From NCBI RefSeq assembly GCF_006539925.1, contig NZ_BJNY01000021.1:1-62869 (forward strand): 62,869 nt of DNA, given 5' to 3'. Below the pieces are notes generated by a model. It saw nothing but the letters and a program-made list of their open reading frames with translations. It was not told the origin of the DNA and did no database searches. Source of the stretch: Glutamicibacter uratoxydans (GTDB taxonomy: Bacteria; Actinomycetota; Actinomycetes; Actinomycetales; Micrococcaceae). Shown piece after piece: positions 17,070 to 29,974 of this stretch. Within the stretch, counting starts at the first letter, position 1, and each line of letters starts with the position of its first letter. A program made the translations under genes and the position numbers.

Positions 17070-18044
17070 CTAAAAAAGGGCGATTTTCTGCGCCGGAGGG
17101 AAGATCTGGTCCAGCTGTTCGAGCTCTTCGCCGGTGGGCACCCAGCGCACAGAACGTGCGTTGGCGGCGACCTGCTCGGGGCGCGTAGCTCCAGCGATGA
17201 CCGAGGCGACCGGCTGTTGGGCCGCCAGCCAGGAAAAGGCAAGTTCGGCGGGGGTCAGCGATCGCTGCGCGGCAAAGTCCGCGAAGGCTGAGAGCTGTTC
17301 GAAGTTGCTCTCCTGCACAAGGTGCTGTCGGGAGTGAGTCAACCTGCTGCCGACAGGCGCCTTGCCTAGGGAGTATTTTCCGGTGAGCAGGCCATTGGCC
17401 AAGGGAAAGTAGGGCAAGACGCCGAGGCCAAATTCCTTCGCCGCCGGAAGCACCTCCAGCTCGGCGCGGCGGTCCAGCAGGTTGTAGTGGTTCTGCGCGG
17501 AAATGAACTTTTCCGTGCCGAGCTCCTTGGCAACATAGTGCGCCTGGGCAATCTGCCAGCCAGCCCTGTTGGAATGCCCGATATACCGCACCTTGCCACT
17601 GGTCACCAGATCATCGAGGGCCCGCAGGGTTTCATCGATTGGAGTCAATGGATCTGGCGTATGGAATTGGTAGAGGTCGATATGATCGGTTCCCAAACGG
17701 GCCAATGAGCTTTCCACCGATTTGACGATGTAGCGCCGCGAGCCCCTCGCCTGATAATCAGGCCCGTTGGCGCCCTTCATGTCCATGCCGAATTTTGTGG
17801 CAAGCACGATGTCTTCACGGGCCGAGCCAAGCGCCTTGCCCAGCCGCTCTTCAGACAACCCCGGTTCGCGGCCGTAGGTGTCGGCCACGTCGAAGAAGGT
17901 AATGCCTGCATCCAGTGCGGCGTGAATCACCGCATTGGTGCCTTCTTGAGATTCGGTGGCGGTCCCGGCGCGCCCCAGGTTGTTGCATCCCAATCCAACC
18001 ACCGAAACTTGCAGGCCGCTGCGGCCTAGCTGGCGAAATTCCAT
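17070..18044 (-). CDS. Aldo/keto reductase
   Basis: 324 residues, a TIM-barrel NADPH-dependent oxidoreductase. The catalytic tetrad is complete: Asp52 and Tyr57 in FFDVADTYGRE, Lys84 in ATKFGMD and His128 in LYQFHTPD. The C-terminal cofactor-binding segment SVIAGATRPEQVAANA is also present. It belongs to the YajO/IolS-like group of sugar- or aldehyde-reducing enzymes; the substrate is unknown. It is divergent from argG with 134 bases between starts, and I see no functional connection to arginine synthesis. Confidence 0.9.
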   Translation of the reverse strand: MEFRQLGRSGLQVSVVGLGCNNLGRAGTATESQEGTNAVIHAALDAGITFFDVADTYGREPGLSEERLGKALGSAREDIVLATKFGMDMKGANGPDYQARGSRRYIVKSVESSLARLGTDHIDLYQFHTPDPLTPIDETLRALDDLVTSGKVRYIGHSNRAGWQIAQAHYVAKELGTEKFISAQNHYNLLDRRAELEVLPAAKEFGLGVLPYFPLANGLLTGKYSLGKAPVGSRLTHSRQHLVQESNFEQLSAFADFAAQRSLTPAELAFSWLAAQQPVASVIAGATRPEQVAANARSVRWVPTGEELEQLDQIFPPAQKIALF

Positions 18045-18149
18045 GGGCTTCCCTTCTTAGCATTGATGCGAAGTTCTTCGCTCTGTGTACTTCTCCCCTA
18101 GGCTATCTGTTAGGTCTTAGTGCAAAGAATTTTCTCCAAAATTCACTAC

Positions 18150-18167
18150 TATGCATATTTATCCATT
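18150..18167 (+). promoter_or_regulatory. Probable ARG box (ArgR operator) of argG
   Basis: TATGCATATTTATCCATT matches the 18-base ARG box pattern WNTGAATWWWWATTCANW at 16 positions. It ends 11 bases before ATG 18179, just in front of the AGGA ribosome binding site, a position where ArgR would block transcription or its start. argR itself is not in the window. Confidence 0.5.
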
Positions 18168-18169
18168 AG

Positions 18170-19606
<1,437 letters not shown>

Positions 19607-19624
19607 TCTCCAGCCGGATGCACG

Positions 19625-19664
19625 AATGTCCTCAGGGAATAATCTTCCCTGAGGACATTTTTGT
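19625..19664 (+). terminator. Terminator of argG
   Basis: Perfect 15-base arms AATGTCCTCAGGGAA and TTCCCTGAGGACATT enclose TAATC, followed by TTTGTTGTG. It lies 18 bases after the stop. Confidence 0.95.
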
Positions 19665-19700
19665 TGTGATTTTCCAGTTCAAGATTTCACGGCTTGGCTC

Positions 19701-20024
19701 CTAGCCGCGAAGCGCCGGCTCCCAGCCGTTCAAGGCGGCCAGCGACTGCAGCGCCATGATGAAGCCCACCAAAGCCAGGAATCTGAGTGCCCCGTGAATC
19801 AGGGCACCCCATCTGGTTTCCTTGTCCGGCAGCGTGAAGCTTTCCTCGGCCAACCACGTCACCAGCGTGATGAGCGTGCCGATCAAGGCGATCTGCTCTT
19901 CTGGAAGGCGCATGACCCGGGCTAATCCGAGGCCCAGCCCAATGCCTGCCGCCATTTGCGCCAGAAGCAGCGCATAGCGGCGCAGCGTTTGGCGCCTCGG
20001 CTTGTTGGCGGCTGGTGCGCTCAT
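19701..20024 (-). CDS. Mini-membrane protein B, paralogue of the gene upstream
   Basis: 107 residues from ATG 20024, which overlaps the preceding gene's stop (ATGA). A basic N-terminus, NKPRRQTLRRY, precedes two or three hydrophobic segments (about 18-36, 43-62 and 75-95). The middle reads IALIGTLITLVTWLAEESFTLPD, parallel to LALAGVLVAIAAWIVEQGF plus RLPD in the protein encoded just upstream, so the pair are tandem paralogues. I do not recognise the family. Last gene of a four-gene minus-strand unit. Confidence 0.8.
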   Translation of the reverse strand: MSAPAANKPRRQTLRRYALLLAQMAAGIGLGLGLARVMRLPEEQIALIGTLITLVTWLAEESFTLPDKETRWGALIHGALRFLALVGFIMALQSLAALNGWEPALRG

Positions 20025-20356
20025 CCTTCGATCAGTGCCATCAGCGGCGCCACCGCGATGGTGAAGCCGACCAGCGAGACCAGCCTGAGCGCCAGTCGAA
20101 TACGAGCGCCGGTGATGCTCATAGCATCGGGAAGCCTGAACCCCTGCTCGACGATCCAGGCCGCAATGGCCACCAGCACGCCGGCCAGGGCCAGCTTGGC
20201 CGGCATCACCCCGGCAAACAACGACGTGATGCCGATGCCGATAATGACACCGACGCACGCTTGAAATACCAGATGCAATGGAACGCGGGTGGCTCCGATG
20301 CGTGTGCCTTTGCGCTGTGCACCAGGGGTCTCGTCCCGGTCTTCTTGTGGAATCAT
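20021..20356 (-). CDS. Mini-membrane protein A, paralogue of the gene downstream
   Basis: 111 residues from ATG 20356, which overlaps the GNAT gene's stop by four bases. A charged N-terminus (QEDRDETPGAQRKGTRIG) leads into hydrophobic segments at about 30-47, 51-70 and 88-106. AWIVEQGFRLPD and ARIRLALRLVSLVGF align with WLAEESFTLPD and ALIHGALRFLALVGF in its neighbour. No known family is recognised. The strict translational coupling GNAT-A-B suggests fixed stoichiometry or a common complex. Confidence 0.8.
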   Translation of the reverse strand: MIPQEDRDETPGAQRKGTRIGATRVPLHLVFQACVGVIIGIGITSLFAGVMPAKLALAGVLVAIAAWIVEQGFRLPDAMSITGARIRLALRLVSLVGFTIAVAPLMALIEG

Positions 20357-20862
20357 TGGTCCTTTATTTCTATTGTGAAAGTTCGAGAGCCGGCGGAAGC
20401 GTCGGACGACTGCAGCTCGCGCCGGAAGAGGATGCCTTCTCCCCCGCTGAATTCCACCGTGCCGAACCGGGCCGCCCGCGCCTGTTCGACAAATCCCAGG
20501 GAACGCTGCAGCGCAATCGAGGCCGCATTGCGCGAATTGACCACGCAATAGGCATCGGTTGCCCGTTCCGCCACCCAGGCAAGCCGCGCGCGAGACAGCC
20601 GATGTGCTAAACCCAGGCCCTGGTAGTTCGGAGCCACTTCGACGCCGCCCAAGTAAAAACCTGCGGACGCCAACGGGTCCTGCGGATCCCAATAGTGTGC
20701 TCGCGCCCAGGCGACCACTCCGGTTTCTGCCGAGCTGATGACCAGCCGGCATTCGCCGCCGCGCCAAAGCCCTGGATTGCATGTTCTGCCCAGGGACCGG
20801 GACAAGGCGGCCACGCTCGGGAAGTCTGCCTCGACCAGGTCCCTGATGCTCAACAGCGGCAT
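20353..20862 (-). CDS. GNAT family N-acetyltransferase
   Basis: 169 residues. The acetyl-CoA-binding segment is VEVAPNYQGLGLAHRLSRARLAWV (about 74-97; QGLGLA matches Q/RxxGxG/A), and the C-terminal NSRNAASIALQRSLGFVE is the usual GNAT motif B. GVVAWARAHYWD precedes it. The acceptor substrate is unknown. It starts 12 bases after the upstream unknown gene and its stop overlaps the start of mini-membrane protein A, so it sits in the middle of the unit. Confidence 0.85.
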   Translation of the reverse strand: MPLLSIRDLVEADFPSVAALSRSLGRTCNPGLWRGGECRLVISSAETGVVAWARAHYWDPQDPLASAGFYLGGVEVAPNYQGLGLAHRLSRARLAWVAERATDAYCVVNSRNAASIALQRSLGFVEQARAARFGTVEFSGGEGILFRRELQSSDASAGSRTFTIEIKDQ

Positions 20863-20874
20863 GCCAACAGGCTT

Positions 20875-21444
20875 CTAGTTCAGGCTAAATGGCTTGGCCG
20901 GCAGCGGGTGGGCCATGCGAGCGTTGTCGATGGAGTCATAAGCCGCTGTGGCAATGCTCATCTTGGTGAAGTCGAGCTTCGCCTCGCGGATGCACACCTT
21001 GATGGCGTTCACTGCGAGCTTCGGCGCAGGCGAGAGAATGCGGATGTTCAGCTTTCGGTTGCCGAAATCGCTGGATTCAACGGTGCCCAGGCCGCGCCAC
21101 GCCAGGTGGCCGGTCAAGGCTTCGACCGCCTTCTTTTCCAGATAGTGGTCGCGCTCGGTGCCTTCGGCGGTCTTCAGCGCATACTGCACGATGACCCACG
21201 ACTGGTCTTCATTGGCGATTTCTGCGTAGCCTTCAGCGGTGCAGGTCTCCACGAAGCCGGCGAAGAGCTCATCGGCGCGGTCGGCGGTCACATCCAGAAC
21301 CTCATTGGTCTTGGACATGTGGCCCACTGCGCCGTGGTTAATGACGAACTGGCCCAATTCCTCGTCGTCGAACTGCTGGAACCATGCTTCGCGGAACTGC
21401 AGTTCGTTCTTCTCGTTGAGTCGGTAGGTGCGGATAATTGCCAT
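20875..21444 (-). CDS. Conserved-looking protein of unknown function
   Basis: 189 residues, soluble, mixed alpha/beta composition. GAGGGG is six bases before ATG 21444. Notable stretches are REAWFQQFDDEELGQFVIN, WVIVQYALKTAEGTERD and HLAWRGLGTVESSDFGNRK. I cannot assign a family, and no catalytic or metal-binding signature is evident. It heads the unit with the GNAT enzyme and the two mini-membrane proteins. The upstream DUF402 gene ends 70 bases before it, so it may have its own promoter there. Confidence 0.75.
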   Translation of the reverse strand: MAIIRTYRLNEKNELQFREAWFQQFDDEELGQFVINHGAVGHMSKTNEVLDVTADRADELFAGFVETCTAEGYAEIANEDQSWVIVQYALKTAEGTERDHYLEKKAVEALTGHLAWRGLGTVESSDFGNRKLNIRILSPAPKLAVNAIKVCIREAKLDFTKMSIATAAYDSIDNARMAHPLPAKPFSLN

Positions 21445-21513
21445 CTTTTTCCCCTCGGATTAGGTGGTCCTGATGTATGGAAAGTTTTCTTTAGTGCTTG
21501 AGGACCCAGCGGC

Positions 21514-22095
21514 CTAGAGCTCGCGGGCTTTGGCCAGCCAGAGCTCCCGGTGCGCATGGCTGAACGGCTCGCGGTCAGCTTCGACTTGCGCCAACAGCGC
21601 CAGGCTTTCCGCGCTGACCTGTTCAATGAGATCCGACGGATAGTTCATGCTGTGGGAATGCTCGCGGAACTCGTCTTCGTCCTCCAGGAAGGTTCCCCGG
21701 CTGTGGGACCTGATGACGTCCAGGTCGAGGTCTATGGAATTGACCTCCCAGGCCCCGCGCTTCATCTGCTGCCAGCCGATGCTGCTGGCAAGGTCGATAT
21801 ACACGTCGAAGTCTTCCACCGGGTCGTTGTACAGCGTGGCGACCCACTGCCCTTCGTGCGGGATCAAGCACAAGGCGTCGCAGGGGGCGAGATGAGCCGT
21901 CGACGGACGGGCGATTAAGGATCCGGCCGGCTGGTGGATCCAGTGGCCATACTGGTCCTGGCCCAAATAGAATCCCGGGACCACCCAGTGGGCGGCGCCA
22001 TTGTATTTCCAAGCGCGGGCGACGACGAGGGCTCCGAACTGCGGGTTTTCCGGTTCTCTGGGCAGTCCTGCCGGGCAGCCCAACTGTGCGCTCAC
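21514..22095 (-). CDS. DUF402 domain-containing protein
   Basis: 193 residues from GTG 22095, whose first bases overlap the dxs stop (GTGA). The DUF402 core is visible: [21 protein letters not shown] near residue 30-50, [19 protein letters not shown], and [24 protein letters not shown] with its run of acidic residues. DUF402 proteins include nucleoside di-/triphosphate phosphatases with a metal site formed by these acids. Translation is coupled to dxs. A longer upstream open frame exists but lies inside dxs. Confidence 0.85.
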   Translation of the reverse strand: MSAQLGCPAGLPREPENPQFGALVVARAWKYNGAAHWVVPGFYLGQDQYGHWIHQPAGSLIARPSTAHLAPCDALCLIPHEGQWVATLYNDPVEDFDVYIDLASSIGWQQMKRGAWEVNSIDLDLDVIRSHSRGTFLEDEDEFREHSHSMNYPSDLIEQVSAESLALLAQVEADREPFSHAHRELWLAKAREL

Positions 22096-24059
22096 AGCTT
22101 GGGGATCTGTCCGGTAGGCAGTTCCTGACCCGGCAGCGGACGGGCAAAGGGAACCTTGGTTCCCAGTACCTGTGCCAGCGTATCCCGGGCTACCTGCTGG
22201 GCGGTGAGCCCCACGCGTTCCATGACCTGCTCGCGGGATCCATGCGTCAGGAACGAGGTGGGCAGTCCCACTTCGTTCAGCGCGGTGTCCACTCCTGCAG
22301 CGCGCATCTCGGTGCGCAGGCGCGAACCGACGCCGCCGGCGCGTACGCCGTCTTCGATGCACACCACGATCCGGTGGCGGGCGGCCAGGGAAATCACGGA
22401 TTGAGGCATCGGCAGAACCCAGCGCGGATCGATGACGGTCACCGAAACCCCCTGGCTGTTCAGCCGCTGGGCCACATCCAGCGACAGCTCACTCATGGCG
22501 CCCACGGAGATGATCAGGACATCCGGTGCCGAGCGGTCTCCCAGGCGTGCCAGGACGTCGACGCCGTCAGGCAGCCGGTCAATGGCGGCGACTTCCTCAC
22601 CGACCGAGCCCTTGGAGAAACGCACCACGGTAGGGGCGTCGGTGACGTCCATGGATTCGCGCAGTTCTTCGCGCAGCCGGGTGGCATCGCGCGGCGCGGC
22701 CAGGCGCAGGTTGGGCACGATCTGGGTCAACGCCATGTCCCACATGCCGTGGTGGCTGGCGCCGTCCGGGCCGGTCACCCCTGCCCGGTCCAGGACAATG
22801 GTCACACCGGCCTTGTGCAGGGCCACGTCCATCAGCAGCTGGTCGAAGGCGCGGTTGAGGAAGGTTGCATAGACGCACACGACCGGGTGCAGCCCGCCGT
22901 AGGCAAGTCCGGCGGCGGTGGTCATGGCATGCTGTTCGGCAATGCCCACATCGATCACGCGCTCCGGGTGGGCTTCGGACATCTTCTTCAAGCCCACCGG
23001 CAGCAGCATGGCTCCGGTGATCGCCACGACGTCTTCGCGTTCATCGGCGATCTTGGCAATTTCATCGCCGAAGACGCTGGTCCAGCTTTGGGCGCTGGAG
23101 GTGGAGATCGGCTTGCCGGTGGCCGGGTCGATGACGCCCACCGCGTGGAACTGGTCATCCTCATCTGCCAGCGCAGGGGCGTAGCCGTGGCCCTTTTCGG
23201 TCAGGGTGTGCACCAGCACCGGGCCGCCGTACTGCTTGGCCTGTTGCAGCGCTTCTTCCACCGCGGCAAGGTTGTGCCCGTCGATCGGCCCGATGTATTT
23301 GATGCCGAGGTCTTCAAAGAGCCCCTGCGGAGCCCACCAGTCCTTGATGCCCTTCTTGGTTGCATGCAGCGACTTGTAGGTGAAGCTTCCGACCGGACCG
23401 GAGTCCTTGAGCTTGTCCTTGAGCTTGTCCATGGCGTTCTCATAGGCCGGGTGGGTGCGGACCTTGTCCAGCTGCTGGCGAAGACCCGAAAGCTGATTGG
23501 CTAGGCCGCCGATGGTCGGGGCATAGGAGCGGCCGTTGTCGTTGACCACGATGATTGCCTTGCGGTCCTTGTCTCCGGCGATGTTGTTCGCCGCTTCCCA
23601 GGCCATGCCGCCGGTCAGGGCACCGTCGCCGACCAAGGCGACGGCATAGCGGTCGTCGAACCCGCGCAGCTTGTTGGCGCGGGAAATTCCGTCCACCCAG
23701 GACAGGGACGAGGAGGCGTGGGAGGACTCGACAATGTCGTGTTCCGATTCGCCGCGGTCCGGGTAGCCTGACAGGCCGTCCTGCTGGCGCAGCGTCTGGA
23801 AGTCTTGGCGTCCGGTCACCAGCTTGTGGACATAGGACTGGTGGCCGGTGTCGAAGACGATGGAGTCTTTGGGAGATTCGAAGACCCGGTGGATGGCAAG
23901 GGTCAGCTCGACCACGCCGAGATTCGGCCCCAGATGGCCGCCGGTGCGGGCCACATTGGCGATGAGAAATGCGCGGATTTCTTCTGCGAGTTCAGTCAGC
24001 TGTTTCAGGGTGAGCGCCCGAAGGTCGCTTGGTTTCTTTATGGTCTCTAGTAAAGACAC
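22092..24059 (-). CDS. dxs: 1-deoxy-D-xylulose-5-phosphate synthase
   Basis: 655 residues from GTG 24059. GAAGGGG lies six bases before this GTG, whereas ATG 24065 directly abuts it and would be poorly spaced. The enzyme condenses pyruvate and glyceraldehyde 3-phosphate, the first step of the MEP isoprenoid pathway. [17 protein letters not shown], the thiamine-diphosphate motif [16 protein letters not shown]...[12 protein letters not shown] and [18 protein letters not shown] are all present. The downstream DUF402 gene overlaps its stop. No other MEP gene is in the window. Confidence 0.95.
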   Translation of the reverse strand: MSLLETIKKPSDLRALTLKQLTELAEEIRAFLIANVARTGGHLGPNLGVVELTLAIHRVFESPKDSIVFDTGHQSYVHKLVTGRQDFQTLRQQDGLSGYPDRGESEHDIVESSHASSSLSWVDGISRANKLRGFDDRYAVALVGDGALTGGMAWEAANNIAGDKDRKAIIVVNDNGRSYAPTIGGLANQLSGLRQQLDKVRTHPAYENAMDKLKDKLKDSGPVGSFTYKSLHATKKGIKDWWAPQGLFEDLGIKYIGPIDGHNLAAVEEALQQAKQYGGPVLVHTLTEKGHGYAPALADEDDQFHAVGVIDPATGKPISTSSAQSWTSVFGDEIAKIADEREDVVAITGAMLLPVGLKKMSEAHPERVIDVGIAEQHAMTTAAGLAYGGLHPVVCVYATFLNRAFDQLLMDVALHKAGVTIVLDRAGVTGPDGASHHGMWDMALTQIVPNLRLAAPRDATRLREELRESMDVTDAPTVVRFSKGSVGEEVAAIDRLPDGVDVLARLGDRSAPDVLIISVGAMSELSLDVAQRLNSQGVSVTVIDPRWVLPMPQSVISLAARHRIVVCIEDGVRAGGVGSRLRTEMRAAGVDTALNEVGLPTSFLTHGSREQVMERVGLTAQQVARDTLAQVLGTKVPFARPLPGQELPTGQIPKL

Positions 24060-24193
24060 AGTCATCCCCTTCACATGTTTGCCGAACTTCGGCACAGCAA
24101 GCTGGTGCGAAACACTAATTCTATCCCGCGCCAAACCACTTCTATTATCCGCCACCACACCGGTAGTTGCGAATCTAGCCCAAATGAGATTCG

Positions 24194-25063
24194 CTACGGT
24201 TGAATCCCAAACATCTCCAACGCTTCGGCCAGCATCCGGTGGCCCTGCTCCTCAAATTCTTCTGCACCCATAGAGTAGGCCCATACCGCGGTGCCTATCG
24301 CCTCCTGCAGATACAGCAGCGGCCAGTCCCTTGGCGAGCGAGGATCTGTTCCATAGCCTGCGAAGAACGCGGCTTCCAGATCTGGGCGCCCCTTCCACTG
24401 CTGGGAAGCCAGCCGAACCAGGTCTGTGGCGGCAGGGCGGAATTCGAAGCGGCCAAAATCGATGACCCGCAGTTTTCCTGCATCGGTGAGCCAGTTGCGC
24501 GGCTGCCAGTCGCCATGAGTAGGCACCAGCATGGCCGCCTGCGGAGAAAAGCTGTCCAGGCAGTGCGCTATTGCTTGTTCAGTCGGCGCAGGGATGCGGT
24601 GCTCCCGGCCCAGAACCTGCCGGCATTTGGCGATCAGCCGCGCCTCGTAGCCTTCATCCACCCGGCTGTGGCCATCGTGCAGAATTTTCAGCGCTATGCC
24701 GGCTTGATGGTGGATGGCCTGGTCGGTGGATGCAGGGGTCTTATCGGCAAGCACGCCGGGCAGGTAATCCAGCAGCATGAGACGCTGCGACCGGGAAAAG
24801 GCGATCAGCGGTGCACAGTAGCCGGCGGCCACCATCGCGGCGGTATGTCCGCGATGGGCCTGCAGCTCCCTGTCGAAATGGTGGTTGGCTTCGCCTGCGC
24901 TTTTGAGGATGAACCTGCGGCCACCGGACTCCATCTGGAGTACCAGGGTGTCGGTCTCGTGCCAGGAGAGATCCGCTTCCAGCCGGGCCCCGGGCTGCCA
25001 AACGTGCAGGCAGCGCAGCTGGCCTTCGGTTAGGAAGTTGTCGAGGTTCTCCGGTTCACTCAT
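24194..25063 (-). CDS. APH/choline-kinase-like phosphotransferase
   Basis: 289 residues from ATG 25063, overlapping the upstream GNAT stop (ATGA). It has a kinase-like fold: RRFILKSAG (ATP-contacting lysine), the catalytic loop [13 protein letters not shown] (HGDxxxxN) and the metal site [10 protein letters not shown]. Such enzymes phosphorylate small hydroxylated metabolites or aminoglycosides. Nothing here points to resistance in particular. Coupling with a GNAT gene suggests joint modification of one metabolite class, which is inference only. Confidence 0.85.
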   Translation of the reverse strand: MSEPENLDNFLTEGQLRCLHVWQPGARLEADLSWHETDTLVLQMESGGRRFILKSAGEANHHFDRELQAHRGHTAAMVAAGYCAPLIAFSRSQRLMLLDYLPGVLADKTPASTDQAIHHQAGIALKILHDGHSRVDEGYEARLIAKCRQVLGREHRIPAPTEQAIAHCLDSFSPQAAMLVPTHGDWQPRNWLTDAGKLRVIDFGRFEFRPAATDLVRLASQQWKGRPDLEAAFFAGYGTDPRSPRDWPLLYLQEAIGTAVWAYSMGAEEFEEQGHRMLAEALEMFGIQP

Positions 25064-25605
25064 TCGCTTTCCTTGCCGCTGGATAGATCCTTCGTATGCT
25101 GGAAGCACAGCATGGACTGCCCATAGACTTCCTCGGTCAGGCCCTGTGATGCCATGCCCAGCCGCTCGCAGACCTTGATCGAGGCGTTGTTCAACGGGTC
25201 GACGAAGGCAGAAAGTGTAGTGATGCCGCGGCTGTGCGCATAGTCGATCACAGCCTGGGCTGCTTCAACCGCGTAGCCGCGGCCCTGAGCGTCAGGATGC
25301 AGGTGCCATCCGATCTCAATAGTTTCAGCTCCATCGACACTCGGGGTCCCCACGGGCTTGCACAACAGGTTGCCTGCTAATTCTCCGGAGCCGCGGATTT
25401 CAATGGCCCAGATTCCCTGTCCGGGCGCATCCACTGCCCGTCGGCGCACTATCGATGCCCGGGCTTCCTCAAGGCTTGCCATGACTCGGGATTCACTTCC
25501 CAGATACCTTACGGTTTCCGGCAGGGATTCGAGGCTGAACAGGAAATCTGCATCGGCCTGTTCCCAAGCCCGCAGCATAAGCCTGCGTGTAGCCAGTACT
25601 TTCAT
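25060..25605 (-). CDS. GNAT N-acetyltransferase, RimJ/RimL type
   Basis: 181 residues. It starts TRRLMLRAWEQADADFLF, typical of the RimJ/RimL subgroup. The acetyl-CoA motif is IGWHLHPDAQGRGYAVEAAQAVIDYA and the C-terminal VDPLNNASIKVCERLGM. Members acetylate protein N-termini or small amines. It starts beyond the aconitase terminator hairpin on the same strand and its stop overlaps the kinase start, so the two form a short operon. Confidence 0.87.
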   Translation of the reverse strand: MKVLATRRLMLRAWEQADADFLFSLESLPETVRYLGSESRVMASLEEARASIVRRRAVDAPGQGIWAIEIRGSGELAGNLLCKPVGTPSVDGAETIEIGWHLHPDAQGRGYAVEAAQAVIDYAHSRGITTLSAFVDPLNNASIKVCERLGMASQGLTEEVYGQSMLCFQHTKDLSSGKESE

Positions 25606-25673
25606 GCTTCGGCAAGCTCCATTCCATATGCTGTGCGGGTAAATGTTGATCCTAGCAAAACACCTTTTAATAC

Positions 25674-25709
25674 AGTGGAGCCCAAGTCCTTTCGGACTTG
25701 GGCTCCACT
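25674..25709 (-). terminator. Terminator of aconitase
   Basis: Perfect 16-base arms AGTGGAGCCCAAGTCC and GGACTTGGGCTCCACT enclose TTTC. It lies 38 bases beyond the acnA stop on the minus strand, followed there by a modest A/T stretch. Confidence 0.85.
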
Positions 25710-25747
25710 GCTGTTCCAGTGATGAACAACTTTCCTAGGCGTGAACC

Positions 25748-28453
<2,706 letters not shown>

Positions 28454-28493
28454 GTGGGACTCCTCTCGCCAGACACTCATTCTGTTGCACTCG

Positions 28494-28543
28494 CACGATC
28501 ACATTCCAGTTAGGAGTCCCTAACTGAGTTGCTCATGATCGTG
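28494..28543. promoter_or_regulatory. Nested inverted repeats upstream of acnA
   Basis: The inner repeat is CAGTTAGG at 28507-28514 and CCTAACTG at 28519-28526. The outer repeat is CACGATCA at 28494-28501 and TGATCGTG at 28536-28543. The centre is about 65 bases before the GTG. It could be one or two operators (aconitase is under a TetR-type AcnR in corynebacteria) or an mRNA leader hairpin. The spacing excludes a standard DtxR/IdeR iron box. Confidence 0.5.
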
Positions 28544-28645
28544 TTGTTGCAGAGCTAAAAAACAGTCTATCGCCATCACGCGGAAAAAGGCCGGTCGGAA
28601 ATAAATTTCGGCCAAATTCGTGTCCAAACGGACAAAAAGATCGGT

Positions 28646-29968
28646 TTAACGGCGCACGAACAGGGCCACGGACTCCATATGGTGGGTGTGCGGGTACAAA
28701 TCGTGAATCTCCACGTGCGCTAATTCGTAGCCGCGCGCGGTCAATCGGCTCACGTCGCGGGCGAAAGATGCCGGGTCGCAGGACACGTAACAAATCCGCT
28801 GCACCGCGCTGGAGGCCAACTCGGCCGCCACGCTCTTGTCAATTCCGGCACGCGGCGGGTCAAGCACCACGGCGTCGAGGGCCGCATCGCGCGCCACCTG
28901 GCGCAGCACCCTTTCAACCCGTCCGCGGATCACCGTGGCCTGGGAAATCCCGCGCAGGTTCTTCTTCGCATCGGCGTGGGTGCCCGGTGCTCCCTCGATC
29001 GAGAACACGCGGCCTTCCTGACCCACGGCCCGGGCCAAAGGAAGTGAGAACAGCCCGGCGCCGGCATAGAGGTCTGCAATCTGTTCGCCGGGCTGGGGCT
29101 TAGCCAGTTCCAGCACGCGCTCGCTCAACGTGGCGGCGGCGGCGCGGTGCACCTGCCAGAAGCCTTCTCCGGTAATGCGGAATTCTTCGCCAAGCACTTC
29201 CTCGCTCAGCCAGCTGCGTCCTGCGATGGCCTGCAGCGCGCCGCGCCCATCGGCCGCCGAGCCGCCGGATTGGCTGAAGGCTGCGACGTTGACGCCTTCG
29301 GGTAACTGGCGCGCCACGCGCTTGGCAGCCCCGGGACGTGCCTCTGCCAGCAGGATCAGCACCGTGGCGTCGTCCTTGCTGGATACCGCTGCCTCAACCC
29401 GGTCGATGCCCGTGTAGTCCACGCCATACAGGCCCGTAGCTTCAATGGCCGGGTGCGCCAGCGGCATCTGGCTGATGGCGGTGAGCTTATTGCTCCTGAA
29501 CCCGCTCATCGCCAGCCGACCTTCAGGATCCACCGAATAGGACATGCGGGTGCGCCAGCCAAGGCCATCTTCCCGGCCCAGTGCGAACTGCACCTGCGGG
29601 AAATTGTTCTCTTCGGCGTTCAGCCCGCCCAGGCGGGTGAGCTGTTCGGCAAAGACCCTGGCCTTCAGCTCGCGCTGGAATGGCAGTGAAATGTGGCCGA
29701 ATTCGGCCCCGCCCACCGGGTCGCGGTGCGCCAGCGCGTCGGCGGGCTCCCAGAAATGCGGCACCCGGTGCTCGCTGGGCTCCAGCACCTCGGCCACATC
29801 GCCGCGCCAGAACTTCGCGCTCTCTTCGTTTTCGGTCAGGCGCACGCGCACCACTTCGCCGGGTACGCCGTGGCGGACGAAGATGACCCGGCCGTCGTGG
29901 CGCGCCACGGTGTGTCCGCCGTGGGCAATGGGGCCCAGGTCGAGGGTCAGGAGGTTGGATTCTGTCAC
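28646..29968 (-). CDS. TRAM-domain class I SAM-dependent RNA (uracil-5-)methyltransferase
   Basis: 440 residues of the TrmA/RlmCD family. An N-terminal TRAM-like beta barrel (about 1-65; GPIAHGGHTVARHDGRVIFVRHGVPGEVV) is followed by a SAM-binding domain with DLYAGAGLFSLPLA near 300. The catalytic site is VVLDPPRAGIDK, and the nucleophile and base region ICYVSCDPASFARD is near 392. The iron-sulfur cysteines of RlmD are absent. It would make m5U in tRNA or 23S rRNA. GTG 29968 follows the permease stop by six bases, so it is the second gene of that operon. Confidence 0.9.
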   Translation of the reverse strand: MTESNLLTLDLGPIAHGGHTVARHDGRVIFVRHGVPGEVVRVRLTENEESAKFWRGDVAEVLEPSEHRVPHFWEPADALAHRDPVGGAEFGHISLPFQRELKARVFAEQLTRLGGLNAEENNFPQVQFALGREDGLGWRTRMSYSVDPEGRLAMSGFRSNKLTAISQMPLAHPAIEATGLYGVDYTGIDRVEAAVSSKDDATVLILLAEARPGAAKRVARQLPEGVNVAAFSQSGGSAADGRGALQAIAGRSWLSEEVLGEEFRITGEGFWQVHRAAAATLSERVLELAKPQPGEQIADLYAGAGLFSLPLARAVGQEGRVFSIEGAPGTHADAKKNLRGISQATVIRGRVERVLRQVARDAALDAVVLDPPRAGIDKSVAAELASSAVQRICYVSCDPASFARDVSRLTARGYELAHVEIHDLYPHTHHMESVALFVRR

Positions 29969-29974
29969 GGTGGT

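Noticed and set aside
22086-23504. A 472-codon open frame antisense to dxs
   Set aside because: The dxs frame has every family motif; the antisense product has none and no ribosome binding site.
24194-25605. An aminoglycoside resistance pair (APH plus acetyltransferase)
   Set aside because: Only the general kinase fold and the RimJ/RimL-type GNAT fold are seen. Chromosomal context and ordinary codon use give no sign of an acquired resistance cassette.
28507-28526. Iron (DtxR/IdeR) box upstream of acnA
   Set aside because: The half sites AGTTAG and CTAACT look similar, but the spacing between them is six bases, whereas the iron box has one. The overall 19-base match is poor.
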